The position numbers and the translations under genes were made by a program. A stretch of 64,000 nucleotides of DNA from JALONO01 sp038209965 (GTDB lineage Bacteria; Bacteroidota; Bacteroidia; Cytophagales; Thermoflexibacteraceae): assembly GCA_038209965.1 (NCBI GenBank), contig JBBQXF010000005.1, positions 1 to 64,000 of the forward strand, in the 5' to 3' direction. The notes beneath the pieces were generated by a model. It saw nothing but the letters and a program-made list of their open reading frames with translations, made no database searches and was not told the DNA's origin. Positions 34,321-43,559 of the stretch are shown here, in pieces; within the stretch, counting starts at the first letter, position 1, and the number at the start of each line of letters is the position of its first letter.

Positions 34321-35289
34321 ATGGATCACCAACTTTTCAACTGCTCCTGTTACGGCCTGCCCGGGCTGGCCGCCAACAGCACCCATGCCCTGATCACCGA
34401 CCCACCCTACGGCATTTCTTTCGGCGGGCACTACTGGGACAAGGATCTGCCCGACCCCCAAATCTGGGCTGATGCCTTCCGGGTGCTCAAACCGGGCGCG
34501 TTTGGGCTGGTGTTTTCCTCGGTGCGCCTCATGCACCGCCTCATGGTGGCCTTGGAAGACAATGGTTTCCTGATCCGCGATGTCCTGTTCTGGGCCTTTC
34601 TGAACGGGATGCCCAAAAGCCGCAACGTTGCCCTTGACATCGACAAAACGCTGGGCGTGGAAAGTACCGTGGCTGGGGCCTACACCTATGTGCAGGGTTA
34701 CAAATCAGTGAACCGCAAACTGGCGGGGAAAGACAACTACAAGCCCACCGAGGGCAAACCCAAGCTGGAGCCCGCCTCGGAACTGGGCCGTCAGTACCGG
34801 GGAGCGGGCTTGGGGATCAAACCGGCCTACGATCCAGTGATCATGGTGCAAAAACCACTGGAAAAGGGACTTTCGGTGGCCGAAAACATGGTACAGCATG
34901 GCACAGGTGCGCTCAACTTAGAGGAAACCCGCATTCCCTACGGTCCCGACGATCAGAAAGTGGGCCACAATCCGCACCCCCACGGCCGGGTAACGGCCAA
35001 TATTGTGCGCACTGAACCACATGGCGATGGCTATGACAAGTTTTTCGTGGTGCCCAAAGTACGGCAGCACAAGGACGATTTCAACGAACACCCCACGCTC
35101 AAACCAGTGGAACTGATGCAACACTTGGTCAAATTGGTGAGTTTTCGGGGGCAAACCGTGCTGGATCCCTTCGCGGGCAGTGCCAGCACCGGAGTAGCCT
35201 GTCAAGCGCTGGATCGGCGTTTTGTGGGCTACGAACTGGAGCAAAATTACTATCAAATGGCCCAGCAGCGGTTGGGGCTAGCTGGCTAA
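34321..35289 (+). CDS. Orphan site-specific DNA methyltransferase
   Basis: This 322-residue amino-methyltransferase has catalytic motif IV DPPYG at residues 27-31 and the SAM-binding motif DPFAGSASTG near 280, i.e. the beta-class order. DPPY fits N6-adenine or N4-cytosine methylation. A variable region of ~150 residues between them presumably reads the target site. The C-terminus has the usual FVGYELEQNYY. No restriction enzyme, helicase or specificity subunit is adjacent, so it is an orphan that may regulate DNA or come from a phage. The ATG at 34321 is preferred because the longer frame includes the promoter. Confidence 0.88.
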   Translation: MDHQLFNCSCYGLPGLAANSTHALITDPPYGISFGGHYWDKDLPDPQIWADAFRVLKPGAFGLVFSSVRLMHRLMVALEDNGFLIRDVLFWAFLNGMPKSRNVALDIDKTLGVESTVAGAYTYVQGYKSVNRKLAGKDNYKPTEGKPKLEPASELGRQYRGAGLGIKPAYDPVIMVQKPLEKGLSVAENMVQHGTGALNLEETRIPYGPDDQKVGHNPHPHGRVTANIVRTEPHGDGYDKFFVVPKVRQHKDDFNEHPTLKPVELMQHLVKLVSFRGQTVLDPFAGSASTGVACQALDRRFVGYELEQNYYQMAQQRLGLAG

Positions 35290-35300
35290 AGGGAGTTTCG

Positions 35301-36008
35301 CTACTCGCAAATGATCTCCGAAGTGTTCGGCGACGGAGGCAGGGGCACGCTGGGGCTCAGGTACGGAATGCCCAGCGCAAGGCCCCGCAAGATGAAAAGC
35401 AAAGCCACTGTTGTGGCCAAATAAGGTTTCAACATTTTGATCCGGTTGCGGATCTTGATCGCGACGAACTGCCGGGAGGTGGCCGTGAGCAGCATCATGG
35501 GCACAGTACCCAACCCAAACAGGGCCATGTAAGCCATTCCGTGGGCAGGACTGCCGGCCAGCACAGCCCCGGCAACGGCCATATAAACAAAACCACAGGG
35601 CAGCAGCCCGTTGAGCATACCGATCAAAAGAATGGTGGTTCGGCCGGGTCTATTGAGCAATACACTGAAGCTGCGCCTGATCTGCTGGGTGAAGTAGGTG
35701 AGGCCAAAAAAGCCGGCCAGCTTTCCCCCCCAGCGCTTGGGCATGAAATAGAAGAGTAAAATCAGCACGCCCACTTCGATGGAAAGCAGTTGTTGGTAGC
35801 CAGTTTGGAAGAATGTCTTGCCAAAAAACCCAACCAGCAAACCGATCAATGAGTAAGTAATGACCCGCCCCGCATTGTAGGCCAGGCCGTCTTTGAGCAG
35901 GCCCAGCCGGGTGGCCATATCCATTGGGATGGACAGGGCAATGGCCCCGCACATCCCCACGCAGTGAAAACTGCCCAATAACCCGAACAAAAAGGCACTC
36001 CAAAGCAT
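35301..36008 (-). CDS. TauE/SafE-like membrane protein of the cbb3-oxidase maturation cluster
   Basis: This 235-residue polytopic protein has six to seven hydrophobic segments. The N-terminal FGLLGSFHCVGMCGAIAL motif (His-Cys-x-x-x-Cys) is typical of the DsbD/SafE-like proteins found beside ccoG and ccoH. A role in copper or haem delivery to cytochrome cbb3 oxidase is suggested by context rather than proven. It starts 30 bases after ccoH on the minus strand and is the last gene of the three-gene unit ccoG-ccoH-tauE. Confidence 0.82.
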   Translation of the reverse strand: MLWSAFLFGLLGSFHCVGMCGAIALSIPMDMATRLGLLKDGLAYNAGRVITYSLIGLLVGFFGKTFFQTGYQQLLSIEVGVLILLFYFMPKRWGGKLAGFFGLTYFTQQIRRSFSVLLNRPGRTTILLIGMLNGLLPCGFVYMAVAGAVLAGSPAHGMAYMALFGLGTVPMMLLTATSRQFVAIKIRNRIKMLKPYLATTVALLFILRGLALGIPYLSPSVPLPPSPNTSEIICE

Positions 36009-36038
36009 GGCCGAGGTCAGTTAAGGTGAATGGATGGA

Positions 36039-36494
36039 TCAATCGATCTGTAAATAGGTTTCCTTGAAATAGGCCTTCCCATTTTGGGCAAACTGCAACT
36101 TGGCTTGCCAATGCCCTTTGGCCAATTTGGCCGTGCTGATTTGCTGCCGATTGTCGGCATTTGGTGCCAGCTCGATCTGAAAATCCATCCGATAATCGGA
36201 CGGCCTAAAAAACAGCAATTTGGCACTGCTCACCGCGCCAGTCTGGGGAAAACCGATGGTGAACACTTGTCTGGCCGCATCGTTTTCCAAGATCAGGGCG
36301 CTCCCCAACTGGTCGGCATTCTGAGCGGCAGCTTGGTGCTCATTGAACTTTTTGTCGTAGGCGTAGTAATCTGGACTGACCAAGTTCACCTCGCTGCGCA
36401 TGGCCACGAATACAAAATAGAGGATCATAATGGCAAAAAGCCCAAAAGTGGCTATGATGCCGTAGGGCCATAATGACGAAGTGCGAGTGTTCAT
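36039..36494 (-). CDS. ccoH: CcoH/FixH family cbb3-oxidase assembly protein
   Basis: This 151-residue protein has one N-terminal transmembrane helix (about residues 9-31) and a periplasmic beta-rich domain. It matches the FixH family, with the conserved VSPDYYAYDKKFNEHQ stretch after the membrane segment. FixH/CcoH helps assemble cbb3-type cytochrome oxidase. It lies between ccoG (128 bases upstream) and the TauE-like gene (30 bases downstream). Confidence 0.85.
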   Translation of the reverse strand: MNTRTSSLWPYGIIATFGLFAIMILYFVFVAMRSEVNLVSPDYYAYDKKFNEHQAAAQNADQLGSALILENDAARQVFTIGFPQTGAVSSAKLLFFRPSDYRMDFQIELAPNADNRQQISTAKLAKGHWQAKLQFAQNGKAYFKETYLQID

Positions 36495-36621
36495 AATTAG
36501 GAATTAGAAGTTAGGAATTTAATCTATTGAAAATCAATATTTTAGTTTTGAAAATAATGTAAAGTAATTCTTGTCAACTATTTATCAATTGAATTGGTAA
36601 AGCAACCGGTGGTTTATTTGG

Positions 36622-38052
36622 TCAATTGGGGGCCAAAAACTTGGCCTTGGCTGTTTGAAGTAGTTCTTCTTGGCCGTCGATCAGGCTGTAAATCCCTACT
36701 ACGAGGGTCATGTTCCCCCTTGTGATGGCCGATTTGGGCAGTTCAATAAAAAAGGTGCCATCGGCCAGATCTTCGGCTGGCACGCTGATCGCGCTGCCCA
36801 CCAGTTGGATAGTGCCCTGTGCAGGACTGATCATGCGCAGGGTGATGGGCAGTGCCCGATGCGATTTATTGATAATTTTGACGTTGTATAAGTTGGTAAC
36901 GTTGCCATTGTCCAATTGTTGATAGAGTTGGCCTTGGGCCCGTGATACCTGTGCGCCCACCATGCCCCGGGTGAACAGCAGCGTGGCGATCAGCCCCAGC
37001 AAAACCACCAGAACGAGCGAGTAGGCAATGGATCGGGGAGTGGTCTTTTTCACTTTTTCGTGGGTAATGGGGGCCTCGATGGCCCGTTGCGAGTCGTAGC
37101 GCACCAGGCCACGGGGCTTGCCGATCCGATCCATGATGTCGTCGCAGGCATCGATGCAGGCCGTGCAGTTGATGCACTCCAATTGGGTGCCATTGCGGAT
37201 GTCGATCCCGGTGGGGCATACTTGAACGCACTGCAAGCAATCAATGCAGTCGCCGTGGGTGCGCACTTCGCCTTTGTGCAGTTTGCCACGGGGTTCGCCG
37301 CGCACGTGATCATAGGCGATCACAATCGAGTCGCGGTCGATCAGCACTCCCTGCAAGCGGCCATAGGGGCAGGCCACTAAGCACACCTGCTCCCGGAGGT
37401 AGGCAAAGACCATAAAGAACACCCCGCTGAAAACCAGCAGGGCCGTGAAACCCGCCACGTGCTGGCTCACTGGCTCGGTAATGATCTGAAAAAGTTCGGT
37501 TTTGCCAATGATATAGGCCAAGAACGTATTGGCAATCAAGATCGAGATAGCATAGAAGATCACATATTTGCCCACCCGCTTCACCATTTTCTGGGTAGTC
37601 CAGGGAGCTTTGGCCAAGGCTTTTTGCTTGGTATAATCCCCATCGATCCAATATTCAATTTTGCGGAACACGTTTTCCATAAAAATGGTCTGGGGGCACA
37701 CCCACCCGCAAAACAAACGGCCATACACCACCGTGAAAAGCACCACAAAAACCACCATCGCAATAATGATGAGCACGAAAATATACATGTCTTGGGGCCA
37801 GAACACCTGACCAAAAATGATAAATTTGCGCTTGATGACATTGATCATAAGCAACGGGTAGCCGTTGATGCTGATGAACGGCCCGGCAAACAGGATCGCC
37901 AGCAATAAATAGGCGACCGCATCACGGTAGTTGGTCAGTCGCCCCTTGGGTTTTTGGGGGAACACCCACTTGCGGTTGCCCTTGTCATCCACGGTGGCGA
38001 GTTTGTCCCGGAAGGAATTTGGGGGCTGAGCAGATGAGGCGGTGCTAGGCAT
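36622..38052 (-). CDS. ccoG: Cytochrome c oxidase accessory protein CcoG
   Basis: This 476-residue membrane iron-sulfur protein has five hydrophobic segments. The cytoplasmic ferredoxin domain shows CIDCLQCVQVCP and CINCTACIDAC, i.e. two [4Fe-4S] clusters, and an upstream CGWVCPQTIFME motif typical of CcoG/RdxA. A C-terminal immunoglobulin-like domain completes the family layout. CcoG reduces Cu(II) for copper delivery to cbb3 oxidase. The ATG at 38052 gives the family N-terminus; the open frame extends 153 bases upstream without homology. ccoN, ccoO and ccoP are not beside it. Confidence 0.93.
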   Translation of the reverse strand: MPSTASSAQPPNSFRDKLATVDDKGNRKWVFPQKPKGRLTNYRDAVAYLLLAILFAGPFISINGYPLLMINVIKRKFIIFGQVFWPQDMYIFVLIIIAMVVFVVLFTVVYGRLFCGWVCPQTIFMENVFRKIEYWIDGDYTKQKALAKAPWTTQKMVKRVGKYVIFYAISILIANTFLAYIIGKTELFQIITEPVSQHVAGFTALLVFSGVFFMVFAYLREQVCLVACPYGRLQGVLIDRDSIVIAYDHVRGEPRGKLHKGEVRTHGDCIDCLQCVQVCPTGIDIRNGTQLECINCTACIDACDDIMDRIGKPRGLVRYDSQRAIEAPITHEKVKKTTPRSIAYSLVLVVLLGLIATLLFTRGMVGAQVSRAQGQLYQQLDNGNVTNLYNVKIINKSHRALPITLRMISPAQGTIQLVGSAISVPAEDLADGTFFIELPKSAITRGNMTLVVGIYSLIDGQEELLQTAKAKFLAPN

Positions 38053-38235
38053 GGGGAGGTTGGAAAGCTTGGTTATTAGCTCCACAAAGGTGTTGTGCAA
38101 TCGACTGGCAAAAAATGACCCTTGTTGGCTAAAAAGGTGATTTTGATCACCAATAACCGCCGGCTGGGCCATAGGGATAGTGCCCAGTCCCCCATAATTT
38201 AACACTGGCTTAATCTTGGCCCATTTTTTTTCTTT

Positions 38236-38243
38236 TAGATTTG
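38236..38243 (+). promoter_or_regulatory. -7 box for the PiT transporter gene
   Basis: TAGATTTG, 100 bases before the ATG at 38344, implying a longish 5' leader. Confidence 0.35.
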
Positions 38244-38343
38244 TGAGGATTTGGCCCGTTTGTGAAGTCCCCTTTCCAAATAGCCGATGGATTGGTCGGG
38301 TGAACCAAGAAAAGGAATATTACTCAAATAAAACCCTCCATTT

Positions 38344-39750
38344 ATGTTCGGATTAGAAGCCTCCCTTTCCATTGTATTGGTGCTGTGCCTGTTGTGTGCG
38401 CTTGCCTTTGAATTTATCAATGGCTTCCACGATACGGCCAACGCCGTGGCCACGGTGATTTACACCAATTCCCTCAAGCCAATGCAGGCGGTGGTGTGGT
38501 CGGGCATTTGGAATTTTATCGGAGTACTCACTGGGGGCATTTCGGTCGCGATGGGCATTATCAACATCTTGCCGATCAGCACTTTATTGGATCCGGACAT
38601 CACGCACAGTATTTCACTGGTGCTGGCCATTTTATTCACAGCCATTATTTGGAACTTGGGCACTTGGTATTTGGGCATTCCCTGCTCCAGCTCGCACACC
38701 TTGATCGGGTCCATCATCGGGGCGGGCTTGGGCTATTCGTTCATCATGCACGGTGGGGCCGACGATGGGGTCAACTGGGGCGAAGCCCGCAAAATCGGCC
38801 TTTCGCTGCTCATTTCGCCCTTGGCGGGCTTTGGCTTTGCCTCACTCATGATCTTGGTGCTCAAAACCTTTTTTAAGCCCGACAACGTCATTTTTGGGGA
38901 GCCGCCCAAGGGTGAAGCGCCGCCCACTTGGATCCGCGCCATTCTGGTAATTACCTGCACGGGCGTGAGCTTTTCGCACGGCTCCAACGATGGCCAAAAA
39001 GGAGTGGGGCTCATCATGTTGATTTTGGTCAGCATTGCGCCCTTCGTTTTTGCCCTGGACGAAAGCAAGGACAGCGGCCTACTGCAAAGCCAGTTGGGGA
39101 AAATGCAAACCGCAATGGCCACTGTGGATCAAAATCCGATGTCGGCCATTGATCGAGAAAAATTTACCCAGACCCAAGCCAATGTAACTTGGATGGCCAG
39201 CGAGCTAAAGCAAGCGGGAACGATCCAAGGCCTGCCCAAAGAAGAGCGTTTCCGGTTCCGGCAAGATATTTTGATCATGGAAAAGCTGGTCAAGGATCTA
39301 GGCAAGCGCGATCGCCCGATCATCGCGGCAGCCGAAATGAAGGCCATTAAAGAAAGTGCCGCTGAGATCGATAACTTTACCAATTATGCTCCCCGGTGGG
39401 TGGCTTTTGCGGTAGCCCTCGCGCTGGGCACTGGTACGATGGTGGGCTGGAAGCGCATCGTGGTGACCATTGGCGAAAAAATCGGTAAGCAGCACCTCAC
39501 CTATGCCCAAGGGGCCAGTGCCGAACTGGTAGCGGCCACCACCATTGGCCTAGCCTCCTTGATCGGGGCACCGGTGAGCACCACCCAAGTGCTGTCGTCG
39601 GGCATTGCGGGCACGATGGTGGCCTCCAACGGCCTGGGCAATTTGCAGGGCGGCACCATCCGCAACATCGCGATCGCCTGGCTGCTCACTTTTCCCGTTT
39701 GTCTCACTTTGGGCAGTGGTTTGTTCCTGCTGTTGCGCTGGCTGCTCTGA
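38344..39750 (+). CDS. Inorganic phosphate transporter, PiT family
   Basis: This 468-residue polytopic transporter has the duplicated PHO-4 signature: FINGFHDTANAVATVI near residue 25 and GASAELVAATTIGLASLIGAPVSTTQV in the second half. GVSFSHGSNDGQKGVG is a further conserved block. PiT proteins cotransport phosphate or metal-phosphate with H+ or Na+. A hydrophilic loop at ~235-340 separates the halves and is longer than in E. coli PitA. No PhoU-like DUF47 gene is adjacent. Confidence 0.93.
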   Translation: MFGLEASLSIVLVLCLLCALAFEFINGFHDTANAVATVIYTNSLKPMQAVVWSGIWNFIGVLTGGISVAMGIINILPISTLLDPDITHSISLVLAILFTAIIWNLGTWYLGIPCSSSHTLIGSIIGAGLGYSFIMHGGADDGVNWGEARKIGLSLLISPLAGFGFASLMILVLKTFFKPDNVIFGEPPKGEAPPTWIRAILVITCTGVSFSHGSNDGQKGVGLIMLILVSIAPFVFALDESKDSGLLQSQLGKMQTAMATVDQNPMSAIDREKFTQTQANVTWMASELKQAGTIQGLPKEERFRFRQDILIMEKLVKDLGKRDRPIIAAAEMKAIKESAAEIDNFTNYAPRWVAFAVALALGTGTMVGWKRIVVTIGEKIGKQHLTYAQGASAELVAATTIGLASLIGAPVSTTQVLSSGIAGTMVASNGLGNLQGGTIRNIAIAWLLTFPVCLTLGSGLFLLLRWLL

Positions 39751-39999
39751 ACCGCCCGGCCAATGGTGATTTTTATCATCTTTGCCGGGAAAACCGCCCT
39801 ATTTCTGGCCCAATCACCATAGCTTCGCACAACGTCACTGCCGCCAGTCCAAGGTGTACGTTGCCGTTTTGTGCTGTGCGTTTTGGTTCAACCAACGTTG
39901 ATTTGCGGTCAGTAGGGAATCAAACCATTGATGACCAAGGCAATCAGTGAAGGACATTCCCCAAAACCAATTTTAATCTTGGGATAAACACTACCTGTC

Positions 40000-41274
40000 A
40001 TGCTCAATTTTGTCAGTGCCGCCGAGGCCGTTGGCCACATTCATTCCGGCAACCGGGTATTTATCCACAGTGCCGCCATGACCCCCAAAAACCTGGTGGC
40101 CGCGCTGGTAGATCGGGCCGATGAACTCCAGAAAGTGGACATTGTCCACATCCACACCGAGGACAGTGCCGCGTATGCACAGGAAAAATACCGGGGCGTT
40201 TTCATCGTCCACGCATTTTTTGTGGGGGCCAACATCCGTAAAGCGGTCAATGATGGCAATGCCGATTACATTCCCGTTTTTTTGAGCGACATCCCTTCGC
40301 TGTTTTACAAGAATATTTTGCCGATCGATGTGGCCATGGTGCAACTTTCGCCGCCCGACCGCCACGGTTATTGCAGCATGGGGGTGTCGGTGGATGTGAG
40401 CCTGGCCGCCGTCAAAACAGCCAAACGGATCATCGCCCAGATCAACCCCAATGTGCCCCGCACCCACGGCGAAGGGTTTATCCACCTGAGCCGATTGAGC
40501 GCGGTCATTGCATGTAACGATCCGATTTTTGAAACCACCGATCGGGCGTTGAGCGTCCAAGATTTGGCCATTGGCAAGCACGTGGCCAGTTTGGTGGAGG
40601 ACGGGGCCACGCTCCAAATGGGCATCGGCAGCATTCCCGATGCCGTGCTGGGCGAACTGATCCACCACAAAAACTTGGGCGTGCACACCGAGATGTTTTC
40701 CGACGGGGTGGTGGACTTGGTGGAGCGCGGGGTGATCAACGGCCAGAACAAGCGCAGTTTGCCCGGGATAGTGGCCACTGGTTTTGCGGTGGGTTCCCGC
40801 CGTTTATATGATTTTATTGATGATAATCCCCTGTTCCAGTTTCGTGACACCGGTTTTATCAACAACACCTTCAACATAGTGCGCAATCCCAAGGTGACGG
40901 CCATCAACAGTGCCATTGAAATAGACCTAACGGGCCAAGTGTGCGCCGATACGATTGGCCCGGCACAGTTTTCGGGCGTGGGCGGGCAAATGGACTTTGT
41001 GCGGGGTGCGGCCCTGTCCGAAGGCGGCAAACCGATCATTGCCATGCCTTCGGTCACGGGCAAGGGAGAGTCCAAAATAGTGACCCACCTCAAGTATGGG
41101 GCTTCAGTGACCACCACCCGGGCCCACGTACATTTTGTGGCCACGGAGTATGGCGTGGTCAATTTATTTGGTCGGGGACTGCGCGAGCGCGCCCGGCTCC
41201 TGATCGGGATTGCCCACCCCACCCACCGTGAGCGGCTGGAACGCGAAGCCCGCGAGTGGCTAAAACGGCTCTAA
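40000..41274 (+). CDS. Acetyl-CoA hydrolase/4-hydroxybutyrate CoA-transferase family
   Basis: This 424-residue family I CoA-transferase has an N-terminal half with NRVFIHSAAMTPKNL. The C-terminal half has the CoA-binding GIGSIPDAVL, and LGVHTEMFSDGVVDL, whose Glu is the expected covalent nucleophile. Close families move CoA between acetyl-CoA and 4-hydroxybutyrate, butyrate or succinate, or hydrolyse acetyl-CoA; sequence alone does not decide which. It is monocistronic; no dedicated fermentation genes are nearby. Confidence 0.87.
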   Translation: MLNFVSAAEAVGHIHSGNRVFIHSAAMTPKNLVAALVDRADELQKVDIVHIHTEDSAAYAQEKYRGVFIVHAFFVGANIRKAVNDGNADYIPVFLSDIPSLFYKNILPIDVAMVQLSPPDRHGYCSMGVSVDVSLAAVKTAKRIIAQINPNVPRTHGEGFIHLSRLSAVIACNDPIFETTDRALSVQDLAIGKHVASLVEDGATLQMGIGSIPDAVLGELIHHKNLGVHTEMFSDGVVDLVERGVINGQNKRSLPGIVATGFAVGSRRLYDFIDDNPLFQFRDTGFINNTFNIVRNPKVTAINSAIEIDLTGQVCADTIGPAQFSGVGGQMDFVRGAALSEGGKPIIAMPSVTGKGESKIVTHLKYGASVTTTRAHVHFVATEYGVVNLFGRGLRERARLLIGIAHPTHRERLEREAREWLKRL

Positions 41275-41312
41275 TCTGCCCAGCAAATTAATGGGTTCTG
41301 GCTTCTTTGGGC

Positions 41313-41320
41313 TATTTTTG
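41313..41320 (+). promoter_or_regulatory. -7 box for the TrkA gene
   Basis: TATTTTTG, 58 bases before the ATG at 41379. Confidence 0.4.
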
Positions 41321-41378
41321 CCCCCGTGGGCCGGTATTTGGCCGACAGCCAGCAACAACCCACTTTGTCCATCCACAC

Positions 41379-42080
41379 ATGAGCGCATCGTCGAGTAAAT
41401 TTGCCGTTATCGGGCTGGGCCAGTTTGGTTTGGCCGTGGCCCGCAACTTGGCCGCCAGGGGGGCCGAAGTATTGGCCATAGATCGGGATATGGATCGGAT
41501 CGAGGCTATTAAGGACGAAGTGGCCTACGCCGTCTCGCTCGATGCCACCGACTACAAGGCACTTTCCTCCCAGAACATTGCCGATATGGATGCCGTATTG
41601 GTGGCCATTGGTGAAAATATTGAGGGCCTGCTGCTCACCGTGGTCCAGTTGCTGGAGCTCAAGGCCAAGCGCATCATTGCCCGGGCCGTGAGCCAGCAGC
41701 AAAAACTGATCTTGGGCAAATTGGGGGTCAAAGAAATCCTCTCACCCGAGGACGAAGTGGGCATGATGGTGGCCGAAATGCTCCTCAACCCCAATATGAA
41801 GGCCATTATGCCACTGCCCGACAACTACGAGATTGCCGAGATCCAGGCCCCGCGCCGGGTGTTCAAACGCACGATCAAAGATGTGGGACTGTTGGAAAAC
41901 TACCGGTTGGAGCTGATCGCGATCAAGCGCAACTACGAAGAGTACTACGATGCCCGCAAGCGATCGGTCGAGCACTTGCTCATCCGACCTGCCGACGATA
42001 CCGTGCTGGAATATTCAGACGTAATCATCGTGCTGGGCAAGACCCAAGATGTTGCCAAGTTTGTTGACTTTAATAAATAA
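41379..42080 (+). CDS. TrkA/KtrA-type potassium channel regulator
   Basis: This 233-residue protein has an N-terminal RCK Rossmann domain (FAVIGLGQFGLAVARNLA, then VLAIDRD, the acidic residue that holds NAD or ATP ribose) and a C-terminal TrkA_C domain (~140-230, LIAIKRNYEEYY...DVIIVLGK). One RCK copy makes it KtrA-like rather than the two-copy E. coli TrkA. It gates a TrkH/KtrB membrane subunit, which is not in the window. The ATG at 41379 puts the dinucleotide fold at the N-terminus. The DnaJ-like gene follows 34 bases later. Confidence 0.9.
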   Translation: MSASSSKFAVIGLGQFGLAVARNLAARGAEVLAIDRDMDRIEAIKDEVAYAVSLDATDYKALSSQNIADMDAVLVAIGENIEGLLLTVVQLLELKAKRIIARAVSQQQKLILGKLGVKEILSPEDEVGMMVAEMLLNPNMKAIMPLPDNYEIAEIQAPRRVFKRTIKDVGLLENYRLELIAIKRNYEEYYDARKRSVEHLLIRPADDTVLEYSDVIIVLGKTQDVAKFVDFNK

Positions 42081-42114
42081 TATTTTTAGCAATTTTTATA
42101 ATTCCCATTTTCCA

Positions 42115-43257
42115 ATGCCGCGCAAACCACGACTCCCAGTCACCGAGCCAGCTCCTGCCGCCATTATTCCCGCCATTGACACTAGATTGGGGGAAAAACT
42201 GACGAAGGCCCAAGTTGAATTCAACCAACTGACCAATGAGATCAACCAGTTGAAGGCCGAGATGAACGATTTTGAAAGGGACGTTGACCAAGTGAGGGCA
42301 AAAATTGCCAAAGACTACATACCCATTATGGTGGAAACCGGCCAAAAAATGCGGGAATATGCGTTTGCCCTAGAAGCGGCCCATCAATCCGGGTATTTCA
42401 AAAAAGCGGAATTGAAAACCCTGGAACGGCACATCCATGAAACTGCGTGGGAAGTGATCGAGGTGATGGAACAAATGGGCAAGGATGACGAAGAACTGGA
42501 GGCTTTGCACGACAAGTATGCCCCCGCCTCGGTTGGAGAACTGGCCAGAGAAGCCGATGAACAACAGGCCGCCATGTTCAAGGGGATGTTCAACATCGAA
42601 GTGGATGTGGATAAGATGAAAGAGGATCCCGAATATTTTGAAGAGATACAAGCCAGACTCCGCGAGCAGTTTGAGCAGGGGCGCACTGCCCCGCCCCTCC
42701 GCAAGCGAACCAAGAAACAGCAGCAGCAAGATGCCCTGGAAAAGGAAGCCGAACAACAAGAAGCCAAAGATGCCCGGGGCATTTATACCAGCTTGGCCAA
42801 GGCCCTGCACCCTGATCTGGAACGCGACGAGGAAGAGCAGATCCGCAAGACCGAAATGATGAAGCGCGTGACCGAAGCTTATACCAACAACGATTTTTTC
42901 GGTTTGCTCAAACTGCAACTGGAGTACAACCTGGCCCACCCCGAGCACTTAAACGGTTTGGCCGAAGCCCAATTGAACCGCTACATTAGCCTGCTCAAAA
43001 AGCAGAAGCAGGAAATCGAAAAGCAAAAGGAAGAAATGCGCAGAGGCCCGAACGGTGCGCTCTTCGCGCAGTATTTTTCGTGGACGGGCAAGCTAAGCCC
43101 CCAGAAGTTTGGGGCCCAGATGCGCAAGGCCCGCGCAGGGCTGGCCGAAGCGGAAAAAGAATTGGCCATGGCCCAACACCATGATCGCCTGCGCGAGCGG
43201 CTCAAGGAACTCAAGCAAGCCTACAAACAGAGTGATAACCAAGGGTGGTACTTCTAA
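42115..43257 (+). CDS. DnaJ-like coiled-coil protein with an internal HPD motif
   Basis: This 380-residue protein is very charged and mostly helical. Residues ~20-75 and ~295-370 are coiled coils. A J-domain-like segment lies inside the chain: SLAKALHPDLERDEEE followed by MMKRVTEAYTNNDFFGLLKL, with the HPD tripeptide that stimulates DnaK ATPase. The N-terminal J helix is not obvious and no zinc-finger or client domains follow, so it is at most a specialised J-protein. It lies 34 bases after the TrkA gene and may share its transcript. Confidence 0.75.
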   Translation: MPRKPRLPVTEPAPAAIIPAIDTRLGEKLTKAQVEFNQLTNEINQLKAEMNDFERDVDQVRAKIAKDYIPIMVETGQKMREYAFALEAAHQSGYFKKAELKTLERHIHETAWEVIEVMEQMGKDDEELEALHDKYAPASVGELAREADEQQAAMFKGMFNIEVDVDKMKEDPEYFEEIQARLREQFEQGRTAPPLRKRTKKQQQQDALEKEAEQQEAKDARGIYTSLAKALHPDLERDEEEQIRKTEMMKRVTEAYTNNDFFGLLKLQLEYNLAHPEHLNGLAEAQLNRYISLLKKQKQEIEKQKEEMRRGPNGALFAQYFSWTGKLSPQKFGAQMRKARAGLAEAEKELAMAQHHDRLRERLKELKQAYKQSDNQGWYF

Positions 43258-43559
43258 GATTTAGACGAAAATGTTGGTTTTGGGTTGTGGAAACAAGCAA
43301 GGAATTGCTCATGAACTTTCCATAGATTCGTGTGAACCAGCGATGCCCCCACACCATTGAAAATTTCAGGCGGAGCATTTTGGCCCAGTTGGGATAGCTC
43401 GGTGCCAACCCATTGGGGAACAACAGGTTTTTTTATTTTTAGGGGCCCTTCCGGTAGCTGTACGCCGGCCGGTGATATGCCCAAAGGAATCCCAAAACGG
43501 CAACCGTTAAAGTGGGGCCGCATTTCCCGGGGTGGGTGAATGCGGCCCCGTTGCCTTAT
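43258..43559. other. Intergenic region with a GC-rich hairpin
   Basis: About 300 bases lie between convergent genes. I see no credible coding sequence; the short frames on both strands lack family resemblance. A perfect hairpin lies at 43514-43549. Confidence 0.4.
43514..43549. repeat. GC-rich inverted repeat before the amidotransferase gene end
   Basis: An 11-bp perfect stem (43514-43524 with 43539-43549) has a 14-base loop. Its position between convergent 3' ends suggests transcript termination or protection. Confidence 0.5.
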
